Source of the DNA: Antitrichia curtipendula
Taxonomy: Eukaryota; Streptophyta; Bryopsida; Hypnales; Leucodontaceae
Direction: 5' to 3'
NCBI GenBank assembly: GCA_951230915.1
Contig: OX579636.1
Location: forward strand, 5,471,001 to 5,535,000
Length of the DNA: 64,000 nt
Shown: positions 22,686-33,278 of the stretch, one piece after another
How the letters are laid out: the number at the start of each line of letters is the position of its first letter
Numbering within the stretch: position 1 is the stretch's first letter
Notes under the pieces: generated by a model
What the model saw: only the letters and a program-made list of their open reading frames with translations
The model's database searches: none
Told to the model about the DNA's origin: nothing
Translations under genes and position numbers: made by a program

Positions 22686-25600
22686 ATGGCTCAAGTAGGG
22701 GACACTCCGCTACATCCCGAGCCTTGTGGAGAGGGAACCTCCGAGCCACGGACGGCCATCGATATCAGTGAGGATGAGGCAGAGGAAGCCCTACTCAAGC
22801 TTAATGAAGACGAGTTGCGTAACCAGCAGAAGTCAAACAACATCCATTGCATTGAGGAAATGAGGTTATCGCCCAAGGAGGCCTCGAGGTTCGAGATGCC
22901 GCTATGTCGGTTGGTGTACATGCCATTAGTCCGCCCAACGTTTGCCCAGGACATCAAGAGGTTGGAGGCCGAGTTTACCCATGGATATAGGCCTGGAGCA
23001 TCCATGTTCTATGTATCCACAACCAACGAGAACGGGGAGGAGAGGCTTGTGACGGATGTGGACACTAGTAGTTGGGGACCTCAGTGGACCTCAATTAACG
23101 ATGCATTCGAGGCCAAATTGTCCCTAGACCCTCACCTCATGTTTTTATGTGGTCGAATGTTCTTCATTTGTGATGGAAACCATCGTTTCAAGGCATGGAC
23201 AGGATACATTGACCGGCTTCATCGGAATGAACGGGAGTGGCATTATTGCGTGGATAGCATTTGCCTCGACACGAAGGGCAAGGTGGCCCTCCTAATGAAC
23301 GCCATGCACGACATCAATAAGTAAGATTTCTCACTACATTTTTTTGGATTTTCTATTTTTTTCTACAAGTACTTGTTTCTTACTGTCATTTGGTATCTTC
23401 AGGTCCAATGAGCACTCCCATGTGAAGACGAGTATGGTGCACATACTATACCGTGTGAAGTCTGTCGGGTGCATGCCCCTCAAAAGCCTCAAGTCTTGGC
23501 TCACTGAGGAGGAATATAGGAGGTGTGTAAACAGCCCCCACATCAAGAAGACATGGTATCCTCTGACAACCGATGTCTTTGTTGCGCTCCTTTTCAGGGT
23601 AATAATCCTATTGACTCTTTGTGTTAGTCAAATTTCTTAATTTCATAGACATCCATGCTTATGCTAGTCACTCATATTCAATTGCAGCAAGAGATTGGAG
23701 AGGCCTCAGATGATGCGGCAAGAAGGTATTATGATGAGACACTGATGGAGGTCAGGACCGACGCCGGCGTTACTATGGCCATGAGGGCTGCAACAAGAAT
23801 CAAACATCAATCGTTCAAGGGCCAGTTCTTCAAGTACCTGTCGATTGCCAACCCGAAGTTCGGTGACAAGTTCCTTGAAGAGGTTCATTTTTCTCTTAAG
23901 ACTCCTCTTTGGGACCTTCTTCTTATTTCATATTAATGTATTAACATCCCTTGTACATTTCGCAGATCACGAAGCACTGGAGCAATAACAAAAAGCCAGA
24001 GATGACACTAGAGAAGCTTCAGCTCATTGCAACGGCTTGTGCAGGTCCGGAGTTTAAAGTTCGGTGGCTTCAAAATTGGAATTCAAGCATCTACTCCCGT
24101 GAGGCAATCCACTTCCCTCCTAAGGGATTTACTGAGAAGGACTTCGAAGGTTGGCTAAACAAGGCTTCATTTTGGGCAGGGGTGAGTACTTGAGATCTGT
24201 AATAATCACATAGTTGAATTCATTATCAACTTTCATCTTTGTTGACTCTATAAAGTTCGTGTTAGTGTTTGTTGTACTCTTCGTTTACTTCATTTCATAT
24301 TTATACATGGTATTGATGAAGTTGACATTAATCACCTAAACCCTGACCATTGAGCTTTTTAACGTGTTTTATTTATCTTATATCCTACAGCTTGAGGACG
24401 GTGCTATTGATCTGTTCTCGAAGAGCGTCAGGGACGACTGCTTGGCGATAAACATGGATGTCGCTCAAAAGCTCAGGTCCATCTCCCAGTACATCCAGGC
24501 TTGGCATAATCAGATATGGGAGCATGGATTCGTTGGCTTCTTCAGGGGCAAGGAGTCCTATACGAAGACGAAGGCATTCGTAAACCAGAAGCAAACAGAC
24601 CTTGCTGTGAAGCGAGCCGTGTATAGGTATAATCTGAGTTCCTAATCTGTTTATTATTTCATTGTTTCATTGGTATTGATGATTGTTACATAACTCTTCT
24701 TTTGCTTTGTCTTCCTTCATCAGGTACTTCAAGAGGGAGCTCCTCCCACTTGGTGCCATTGAAGAGCCCCACCTTCCGCAATACTTGACCGCATGGACAG
24801 ACAAGAACTCCGTTCTTTGCATGTACAATGCTTGGCATGCTTGATTTTGGTCCCTTGCGCATCTCAGGGCGTGTTGCTGGTACATTGAATGCGGGAAGTC
24901 CTTCTGCCCAGTTGAAGAAGAGGACGCGAAGAAGGCTTCTGATGAAGCTGATAATGTTGCTCCCGGCCAAGATGATGTGCAAGAGGAGGAGGTGCAAGAG
25001 GTGGACATCTCTATGCGACCCGAGAAGGAGAGGAACAAGATTCTCAACCAGAGGACCAAGGATGCGGAGAAGGCCAAGGCTAAGGCTGATAGGGAGGCCC
25101 AGAAGGTCAAGGACAAGGCAGCGAGGGATGCACAACGGAATGCAGAAAGAGATGCCAAGAGAGTTGGGCGATCAGGGAAGTCAAAGGCAGGTGATGCTTC
25201 TATTCCAGCGCTTGTGTTCCCAAAGGCTTCCATTGGGTCCATGTCACAGAATCCTCGCAAGCGGGATTCTTCCTTTATCGAGCTCTCAACTTCAAGATTG
25301 CAGCAGTGTACATCACCTGCCTTCCAAGATTGCTCGGGGGGGACTTTGCATTTGGATGAGCTTTTCCTCTCATCATCTCTAGATGCCGTTGCATCGTATT
25401 ATGAGCAACACAATTCCTTTCCGAAGGAATGGATGGATTTGCAAGCCTTTCTTGAGAAGGTATTCCCCTACTCTTGTTTTCCATTGCATTCTGATGTCAT
25501 TGTTGTTCACATGAAGTGAGTGTCATTCTAAATTTTTTTTGACATGTGCAGCACAAATCTGATAAGGCCCGAGCCTTGAGAGGTGTTCAAGCCGTTTCCG

Positions 25601-26979
25601 GACTTCTCGATCTCATGGTGGTGGACATTCCTGAAGGTCTACCGATTCCAACAGTGAACTCTCCTGGCTCATCCATTCCGGAGTGGAACAAGCTTCCAGA
25701 TCGATTTGTAGAGACGGTTTTCGAGAGTGCCTGTGAACTGGTTCACGACAACGGGGTGCTCCTATTGTTTCATCCAGATCATCTTCAGATCAGGGCTGAT
25801 ATTCGTGGCTGCCTGAGGCCTTACCACTTCTCACTCTTCAAGGAATTCATGGGAGTGAATCGCTTACCTCTGACTAGTGCCAGGAACGCTTCAATGACTG
25901 TGAGTCCATCATGCATGTTCAATTCACTCTTGTCCTAAGCACTCGCTTCACTGACTTCTCTTGTATTAATGTCATTTGTATTTTCATTTGTTTGTAGACT
26001 TTGAGATTCTGCATTCAATTTTTTGTGAGGAGCTTCCCCGGGGTACCAGCCTCCATCTTCTCCATTACGCCTGTGCTAGAGCTCGATACTATCGGTATCA
26101 ACGTCGCGGCTGATGATGTTCTCTTCAACTTGGTAACAAAGGACACACAGCTGATGAGAGGCACTACTCCTTGGAGAGGAGGTAGGGAGAAGGACCCTAT
26201 ACTTCTCCAAATGCTGATTGAGTCTACCACGCAGTTTGGTGACATAGTGCTTGATTGCACTGCGTCCACTGGTAAGGGCTTCCTGTTGAATCTCTTTATG
26301 AAGGTGTTATGATTTCTTGTTCATTCACATTTCCTTACTTGTTTTTGGATTCAATACAGGAGCTTCTGTCCACGCTTGTCGAAAGGCTGGTTGGCATTTT
26401 GTGGTCATGGAGGTGGATCAACCGATCTTCAAGGAAATTCTGGAGCCCCTCATCGTGGTCTCTGTCCCTAAGGTCTCCAAGAAGCAACGTCTTGATGCTG
26501 AAGAGGCCTCTGAGGTCTTACTGGATGAAGAGATTGCGGAGTCGACCATTGTTCCACGCCATAGATTCTGTAAGTAAGTTTTTATCATGCTTTGAATATG
26601 GAGGTTTAAATAAGTTAGTATTGCTATGAATTTATTTTCACTCTTTCCTATACTAATCTCTTCATTGACTTGTTGTATAATCAGCTCGAGCTTGAGGAGT
26701 CCAACTCCTACTTTCGCCTTGCAATCAGGAGTGCTTCATAGCCTTGACAAGTCATTTACCCTACCTGTCTATGCTGATGCAATGGCACGAGCTTCTCTAC
26801 AAAGTAGACCCACTTTTGCACCTCAACCTGGACTTGGAGTAGATCGCAGGGTCCTAAAGTATCTTGACATAGATGCTGCTGTTGATACTTCGTTTCCATC
26901 AGATTGTTCAGATTCAGAATCTAGTTGTAGATCTGGTGATATCTATGGAGACTGTAGTGGTGATAGTATATCTTCTTAG
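22686..26979 (+). CDS. ParB-like / N4-N6 DNA methyltransferase fusion (copy 2)
   Basis: Ten exons with GT/AG borders: 22686-23320, 23403-23598, 23688-23882, 23966-24181, 24391-24626, 24724-25459, 25552-25899, 25998-26271, 26360-26573, 26685-26979. They sum to 3345 nt, exactly 1115 codons, supporting the model. Exon 1 holds the ParB-like region, MPLCRLVYMPLVRPTF through FFICDGNHRFKAWTGYI. Exon 6 holds a Lys/Arg/Glu/Ala-rich coiled stretch. Exons 7-9 hold a beta-class methylase: LLDLMVVDIPEGLPI (DPPY position), then EKDPILLQMLIESTTQFGDI followed by VLDCTASTG, and ASVHACRKAGWHFVVMEVD. ParB-methylase fusions are known in bacteria and phages; here the gene has introns and sits beside a transposase. 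One defect: TGA 24842-24844, where copy 1 has Arg. Target base and activity are unknown. Confidence 0.78.
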
Positions 26980-27258
26980 ACTTTTTGCAGTTCCACTGCC
27001 TGTAGGGTTTCTACCTTTTGTATTTCCATTTATGTTTTGCAGTGAGACTAAAAGGGCCACTGCCTTTGATTTCTATGGTCTTGTCTTTGTTACGTAGACT
27101 ACACATTTTCTTGACTGCAATTCTTCTGCTACATTTATTTGTTTCGTACGACGTTACCCTAAACCATTGCGTGGCCACAACTTGTGGAATAGCATGTCAT
27201 TTCTTATATTACTAAGTAGTGTTGCCGGCATAAATTTATCCTTTTCTTATCGCAGTTT
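26980..27258. other. Junction between methyltransferase 3' flank and retroelement
   Basis: No GCTAGC/ACCTATGACCG end motif was found here, although the element model predicts a right end shortly after the methyltransferase stop. The retroelement coding region begins around 27290, so the element end may have been lost or interrupted. Confidence 0.3.
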
Positions 27259-28578
27259 ATGTGGACCTCCTCTACAGAACTTTGTATTTTCTATCGTGAC
27301 CTTACTAGTGAGACATATCCGAAAGGATTGAACCGTGAAGAGAGGATCATTTTCCAGAGAAAGATAGCCCCATATTCATTGATTAAAGGGACACTGTTTA
27401 AGATGGGGGCGGATGATCAACTCCGGAGGTGCTTGGAGGCCAAGGACCGGAAGCAAGTCATGACGGCCATGCATTCCGGACCTTCAGGAGGGCATTTTGC
27501 AGCCATCACCACCGTTAACCGGATCCGGACTGCCGGGTACTGGTGGCCATACCTTATCCGGGATGTCAAGGCATACGTGGGCAGTTGTAATCAATGTCAA
27601 CGGATGGGTGCCCCATCCATCCGGAACCACTGGCCACCTAATCCTATTATACCACTTGCACCCTTCGCGAAATGGGGGATTGATTTTATTGGGCCCATTG
27701 CCCCTGTTAGTTTCGGAAGGAAGAAGTACATAATTCTGGCAACAGATTATGCAACCAAATGGGTGGAAGCACGAGCAACGCGGAAGAATACGGCTCAAGT
27801 TGCGGCCACTTTCCTGTTTACGGAAATCTTGATGAGGTTTGGTCATCCACTGGAGTTGGTGAGCGATCAAGGGCTACACTTCCTCAACGATGTTGTTCAG
27901 AACATCACGACCAAGTACTACATCAAACACCGGAAAACTACTCCGTATAATCTAAGGGCGAACGGATTAACGGAAAGGGCAAATGGAATTGTGGAGAAAT
28001 CACTCAACAAAATGATTTCGGAACACAAGACAGATTGGGATTTGAAACTCCCATTTGCCGTACATGCCTACAACACATCCGAGAAGACCACAACGGGAAG
28101 GACTCCCTTCTACTTAGTATTCGGACAGGAGGCAGTACACGGGATTGAATTGGAGATGGAGACGTATCGGGTGATAACAACCCGGAATGCGGTGTCAGCC
28201 AGTGATCCGGAAATCCGGTTGCTCGCAATTGAAGACTTGGAGGAGGCTCGTCTGGTGGCATTGGACCAAACAAAAGAAATACAAGCAAAACGGAAAATGG
28301 TTCATGATAACAAGCTTCCGGCCGAGCACGGGATCAAGGAAGGCGGATTAGTGTTACTATACGACAGCCGATTCCGGATCTTCCCAGGCAAGTTACACAC
28401 AAGGTGGATGGGACCCTACAAGGTAAAGTATGTCTTCCCCAACGGATCTATACAATTGGAAGATTTGCAGGGAGTATGGCTTGACACCCGAGTCAACAAG
28501 GCTAGAGTTAAAAGGTACGAATCGGATCTTGAATCGGAAGATGAGAGAGCGGATGTTCACGGGGACTCTCACAGTTGA
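27259..28578 (+). CDS. Ty3/gypsy integrase (3' part of pol, 5'-truncated)
   Basis: An uninterrupted 439-codon ORF; homology probably starts near LTSETYPKGLNREE (~27300). Zinc-binding HHCC module: H and H in HSGPSGGHF, then CNQC (residues ~72-113). The integrase core has GIDFIGP (Asp), LVSDQGLHF (Asp) and RANGLTERANGIVEKSLNKM (Glu). A GPY/F-type C-terminal module follows (RWMGPYKVKYVFPNGSIQLE...), with an acidic tail. Protease, reverse transcriptase and RNase H are absent: the DNA upstream belongs to the methyltransferase gene, so the element is truncated. Base use is distinctive, with very frequent CCGGA/TCCGG, shared with the downstream ORF at 29034-30984. Role: insertion of retroelement cDNA. 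Confidence 0.93.
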   Translation: MWTSSTELCIFYRDLTSETYPKGLNREERIIFQRKIAPYSLIKGTLFKMGADDQLRRCLEAKDRKQVMTAMHSGPSGGHFAAITTVNRIRTAGYWWPYLIRDVKAYVGSCNQCQRMGAPSIRNHWPPNPIIPLAPFAKWGIDFIGPIAPVSFGRKKYIILATDYATKWVEARATRKNTAQVAATFLFTEILMRFGHPLELVSDQGLHFLNDVVQNITTKYYIKHRKTTPYNLRANGLTERANGIVEKSLNKMISEHKTDWDLKLPFAVHAYNTSEKTTTGRTPFYLVFGQEAVHGIELEMETYRVITTRNAVSASDPEIRLLAIEDLEEARLVALDQTKEIQAKRKMVHDNKLPAEHGIKEGGLVLLYDSRFRIFPGKLHTRWMGPYKVKYVFPNGSIQLEDLQGVWLDTRVNKARVKRYESDLESEDERADVHGDSHS

Positions 28579-29033
28579 AAAAGGGGTCATGTCACAACAC
28601 GGAAACCTAATTTCTGCGTAGATAGAGTAGAATAGATGGAATAGATAGAGATTTAAAAAAAAAATTCGGTTAAGAAATGATAGATGTCTTCCGGAAAAGC
28701 TTACGTTTGGAATAAGCGTTCATCCGGAAACTAGTTTCCGATCCGACCAGATTAGGGTTTCCGGAAATGAACCGGAGCGCCGCCACCTACGGACTAGGGA
28801 TCCAGCCTACGAGGCTAGGGGACGCACCTCGGGAACGGAAACCTAATCCAGTTCCAATCCGAGAACTCGTGACGTTGTTTTGGCTATTTAAAGGCCACCA
28901 CCCGCCTTTCTCTCTCCATCTTTTGAGTTTCCAAACTCGTCCGTGCATAGCTAGTTGAGTGAAAGTCTGGTGAGAGTGCGTTTACGGATAGAGAGAGGTG
29001 AGGCCGGATTAGGGTTACTTGGTCGGTGCAGCG
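28579..29033 (+). promoter_or_regulatory. Spacer with TATTTAAA box before 3' retroelement ORF
   Basis: After the integrase stop there is an A-run (AAAAAAAAAA at ~28653) and CCGGAA-rich non-coding DNA. TATTTAAA at 28885-28892 lies ~145 bp upstream of the next ATG and could drive a separate transcript. No LTR boundary could be assigned because the matching 5' LTR is absent. Confidence 0.4.
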
Positions 29034-30984
29034 ATGGCGGAAAGTAGCGCGCCGCGATCCGCAAAATCGTCGGTGGTTGCCCGGATGGTGAGTCCGTCCA
29101 TACCGACAGACCCCACCGCTCGGCAAGAGTTGGAGCAGGACCTCCGGAGATTAGGGTGTGCCGGATTGATAAACCGGCCGTGGAACTTGAGAGGGGAGGA
29201 GTTGATTCAGGAGCTAATCAACGGGACTTCGAACCAGTACGAGCTGACGGTACGAGGGCAGCCCAAGGGGTGGACGGAGGACGTGTGGGCGGAAGTCTAC
29301 TCTTTTCGGAAGTTTGGAGACGGGTTTGCCTCTCGGGCGGATAAATACGCCACTGGGAAGTTCCGGAACCCTCCTCACGCGAAGGAAGGATACGCGATCA
29401 GCGACTGCGTGGACGAGTGCCATAAGCGAGTGTTAAATTTTTTTCATCCCCATACTGTATCCGGAAAAACCTACCCGGGTTACAATGACGATGGCCAACA
29501 CCATTTTTGGAGCAATGGAGGAGAGAGTAGTGCACTGGGGACGGATCATAGCTCAGGTAGTGTCAAAGCTTGCGGACCATGTGTCCAAAAGCCGGTACAG
29601 CCCAATCAGCCCCTATCTCTTCCACATTTACCACCACGGAGACGTCTTAACGTCGGATGAGATGCTGGTGTACAACACCGGGTTGGAGTTGGTCAAATAC
29701 GACCTTACGGATGAGCTGGAGAAGGACGAGCCGAAGGAGGCGGAGGAAGACGATCCGGAAGAGGAAGCCTTGGAGCGGAAGAAGCCAAGGCGGAAGTCGA
29801 CGGATCCGGGTTCACGGGGGAAGCAACCTGAGACGGAACCACGGGAAACAAGCCCAATTCCGGAAGAGGAGAAGCCACCTCTAAGGGAGTTCTTCGACAT
29901 CGGGTTTGATTGGATGCATCAGGCCCAGAATCTACACCACAAGGCCATCCAGTTCATGGAGGAAGTAGCGACGGAACTAAACGTACCACCTGCGGAGATC
30001 ATCGAAGAAATTCGGCGGAGGCCGAATCCGGAAGTCATCCGTCAGAAGGACGAGCAGATCCGGGTCCTGGAGAGAAGCCGAGAGAAGGCAGAAAGTCGGA
30101 AGAACTGGGCACAGGGAGAGTGCGAGGCGGCACAGAAAAATGAGAGGGACGCCATGCAGATGGTCCGGAACCTCCAAGCCCTGATCGAACAACTGGCGGA
30201 GGTTGTGAACAAGGCAAGGCTCTACGACGCCCAATTAGTAGCGGGGGGACACGTGTCCGGATCCAAGGTCGTAATGATCCTTATGGATTTCGAGGCCCGG
30301 ATGCAGAAGGTACTCCAAGAGATGCGGACATTGGTGGCGCGAGTCGATCCGGATAGGGCGATGGACTTCTCAACTTTTCCGGAAGCGGATCTCACCACCA
30401 ACCCGTATCTCCAAACTCCGCCAAAACCAGTTGTGGGGATTCCGGTTTTGTCGCAACCAAGGGGACTACAGTCTCTCCTGAAGCCATTTGTACAGCGCGA
30501 ATGGTTGACACAGAGGACATACTCTCCGGGACAGAGTCAGAGGGAGGGGCAGAGCGTTCCGGAGCAGGGCGGAACTTCCACGCCGGCTCAGACTCAGACA
30601 CCGGAAGAAGGGATGCAGATCCGGGGTAATTTACTCAACCGGATTGGAGCGGTGGAGAATCCGACCGAGTCGCATCCAGACGACTTCGTCCACATGCAGG
30701 AAGAGACTCCAGCGGAACCATCGTCCCCGGAGGCTATCAACGAGCCGATCAACTTGGATTCACCAATCCGGGAGATGGAGATTCTCGAATCCGAGAAGGA
30801 AGACTTCGAGACGGAATCCGCGACAGAGACGGATGAGGAAGAAGACTCACCGCCGAAGAAGCGGAAGATCCAGACGCGAGCGGCCGGAAAGCTAACACCG
30901 CTGCCGAAGACTAGGGCGAGGACATCATTGGTGCAGTCGGGGAGCAGCTCGAAGAAGGCAAAGAAAGTAGGGTTTAGAAGTTAG
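29034..30984 (+). pseudogene. Extra 3' ORF of gypsy element, coiled-coil, acidic
   Basis: ATG 29034 (MAESSAPRSAKSS) opens a frame that switches to the next frame at about 29485 (a +1 or -1 change near GGTTACAATGACG). It then runs to TAG 30984, ~650 codons in total. The N-terminal third has a globular region (NRPWNLRGEELIQELINGTS...GWTEDVWAEVYSFRKFG). The middle is acidic, followed by a Glu/Arg/Lys coiled coil (~30000-30230). The C-terminal part is Pro/Ser/Glu-rich and ends with a nuclear-localisation-like PPKKRK. It shares the CCGGA-rich style of the integrase, so I assign it to the same retroelement as an additional ORF downstream of pol. No enzymatic domain is recognised. A gag of a second element is the alternative. 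Confidence 0.55.
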
Positions 30985-32460
30985 ATTTTTACTTAGGGTT
31001 TTCCGGAACGGATTTTCCGTATGTGGGCCCGTTTCCGGAATTCTAGGGATAACTTAGAGTAGCACTCTAGATATCTCGGATGCTTCTGTGGTTAGTTAGC
31101 TTGATTTTTGGTTGTCTTTTTCTTTTTGGTTTTGGTTTTAAATGGTCAGCAGGTCTGTTGCTCATTCATTCCATCCTTATGCAATTTCAGTTTTCATTTC
31201 ATTTACCTTACTTTGATCCAAGCCACTTAGTGAACTATCCATGTTCTAAAGTACTTTTTAAGGACTTGAGTGGTGTGTTTGTGTGCCTTGTAAGTTGTGA
31301 GGAACTGGGAAGGAGGAATCCGGATTCATGGCTGTTTTGATTTAGATCTTAGAAGAGGATCCTTGAAGGAGTTAGATCGGATTTGTGGGACTTGTGCATT
31401 TAGGGTCTTTAAATTACTAGAACAGTAATCCTATTGGAGTGAAGAGGGTGAGGTTCCGGAACTATTCTTAGTTCCGTGCGGAGTTAAGCGACCGCCAAGG
31501 AGAATACCCCCACTTACCGGAAGATCTGCCAACTACAGCACCAACTACTTTTTTGTGGATTTTCTCTTGTGTCTATATCGGATGATTGTGTATCTGTCGT
31601 TGTAGTGGAGAGGGAGAACCGGATTCTGTGTGACCTGCTTCCCGGATAGGAATCCGGAAAGCTGTGAGGAGACGGGAACCTACTTCGTAGCAACATTTAG
31701 ATCTATTAAGTGTCTTGGGTTGTTTTGTAGGTGTTAGATTATGTAACTGATAAGTGGTGGAGTCCCTGCCCCTTCAAAGAGTAAAAGCGGACCCCCTGAA
31801 GGTAAAACAGGGGTATTACAAGCCGAAGAGTTACTGTATCCGGATTCCGGAAAAGGACGGATCCGGATTAGAAACCGGAAAGAAGTAAAGTTCCGGAGGA
31901 GGGAAAGAGAGGTTTTAGGTTCCCTTGGGGTGTTTGAGAGATAATCCGATTAAATTCAAATTCATAGCAACATAGTAGAGTCCCTGGGACGATTTTCCGT
32001 GTCATCTAACCACAATTGTGTGTTAAAGGTGCTTACCTCTAGATTACGCGTACGACAGTACCCTGCATGAAGAATGCTTGCAAGTTAAAATTTTACAAAC
32101 ACCGACGAGGCAACACATAGCAAAGAAGATGAACAGCCAAGGCCTTGCTTGCTGGACTCTGAGCAGCCAAATTGTAGCCGCCACTATTTCCGGCTCCTTC
32201 ATTATCTTCCTTCTCTACAAACGGACAAGTTAGTAGATTTTTAAGATTTCAACAAGATAAGGTAAGAATTTCCTCCCTTGCATGCGGCATTTGTTAATTC
32301 AAGAATTTCTGAATCCGTCAATTTTCTGACACTGCAGCTGTAGTGAGCTATCGTTTTGAAGTAGAAGACCCCGAAACTAAATGCAGAAACTGCAAAGTTG
32401 TCTATCCGGACGTGACGTGGGCTTTTCACGTCCGGATGTCATGACGCGTCCGTCCTGACG
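30985..32460. other. Retroelement 3' flank, possible LTR remnant
   Basis: CCGGAA-rich DNA continues to ~31.95 kb, marking the probable right limit of the retroelement. No confident LTR terminus or target duplication was found. A 35-codon ORF (32129-32233) with one hydrophobic stretch is too short to call. The Sequence becomes CGTC/GACG-rich from ~32400. Confidence 0.35.
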
Positions 32461-32529
32461 CGTCACATCCCGTCGCCGATACTGACGGGACCATCCGGAG
32501 CGCGGATGAAGTCTGTCCATTCTGCGACG

Positions 32530-32960
32530 GCGTCGGGCCGTCTCCTGGACGGTGACTCCGTCGCCAAATGGACATCCGTCTCTTGGACGAAGAGCCTGTC
32601 TGTGGACGAAGAGGCCGTCCGCTGGACGGTAAGCCGTCCTCTGGACGGAGAGTCCGTCGCTGGACGGTAAGCCGTCTGCTGGACGGAGACTCCGTCGCTG
32701 GACGGTAAGCCGTCCTCTGGACGGAGACTCTGTCGCTGGACGGTAAGCCGTCCGCTGGACGGAGAGTCCGTCGCTGGACGGTAAGCCGTCCCCTGGACGG
32801 AGAGCCCGTCTCTAGACGGTAATCCGTCCCTTGGACGGCCTCTCCGTCCTCTGGACGGTAATCCGTCCCTTGGACGGCCTCTCCGTCCTCTGGACAGAAA
32901 ACCGTCCCGTCCCCTGGACCGGAATATCACAAGACGGGACAGTCGCCCCTTGGACGGTTT
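32530..32960. repeat. GGACGG/CCGTCC minisatellite array 1 (19/38-bp units)
   Basis: Units such as CTGGACGGTAAGCCGTCCT alternate with CTGGACGGAGAGTCCGTCG, giving a 19-bp sub-period and a 38-bp period over ~32600-32820, with more degenerate copies on both sides. Each 19-mer is a small inverted repeat (GACGG...CCGTC). The long minus-strand ORF across it is a composition artefact. It lies directly upstream of the hAT transposase promoter. Confidence 0.85.
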
Positions 32961-33007
32961 TGTTGGCAAGGTTGCGGGTTTAGGGTCCACCCCATCAGCC
33001 GTCACTC

Positions 33008-33064
33008 CGTCTAGCTGGGTTTAGGGTTTAGGGTTTTAGGGAGGGCTTCAAGGTGTATATTAAG
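33008..33064 (+). promoter_or_regulatory. Telomere-like boxes and TATA box before hAT gene
   Basis: GGGTTTAGGGTTTAGGGTTT (33016-33035) is followed by TGTATATTAA at 33054-33063, ~215 bp upstream of the hAT start codon at 33279. Telo boxes (AAACCCTA) are known plant promoter elements; here they may simply be an interstitial repeat. Confidence 0.5.
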
Positions 33065-33278
33065 GACTTCTGCCTATTCAAGATTACTTTCCCTTGCTGA
33101 TTTTGCCTTTCATGACTTGGTTGGAGTACAACCATTGCGGTAGAGCGAAGTCCAAGAAGAGTGTGTTGTGGTGGCACTTGTTGTGAGAGCAACAAGTGTT
33201 GTTTTCACATCACATTTCAAACAGAATACTAATCTTTTTTTTGGTCCAGGGGCAGGTAAAGGAGGACAGATAAGAGCA

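Noticed and set aside
13891..26985. TAGACTTCT before the 13.9-kb end versus TAGACTTTT at the methylase stop as a target duplication
   Set aside because: The two differ by one base, and there is no terminal inverted repeat at 26.98 kb. Likely coincidence.
32129..32233. 35-codon ORF with a hydrophobic stretch, resembling a small membrane protein
   Set aside because: Too short, no supporting promoter, splice or homology evidence.
32463..33005. 180-codon minus-strand ORF over array 1 and similar ORFs over arrays 2-4
   Set aside because: The peptide is a direct read-out of a 19/38-bp tandem repeat, and multiple frames on both strands are open. No start context or domain.
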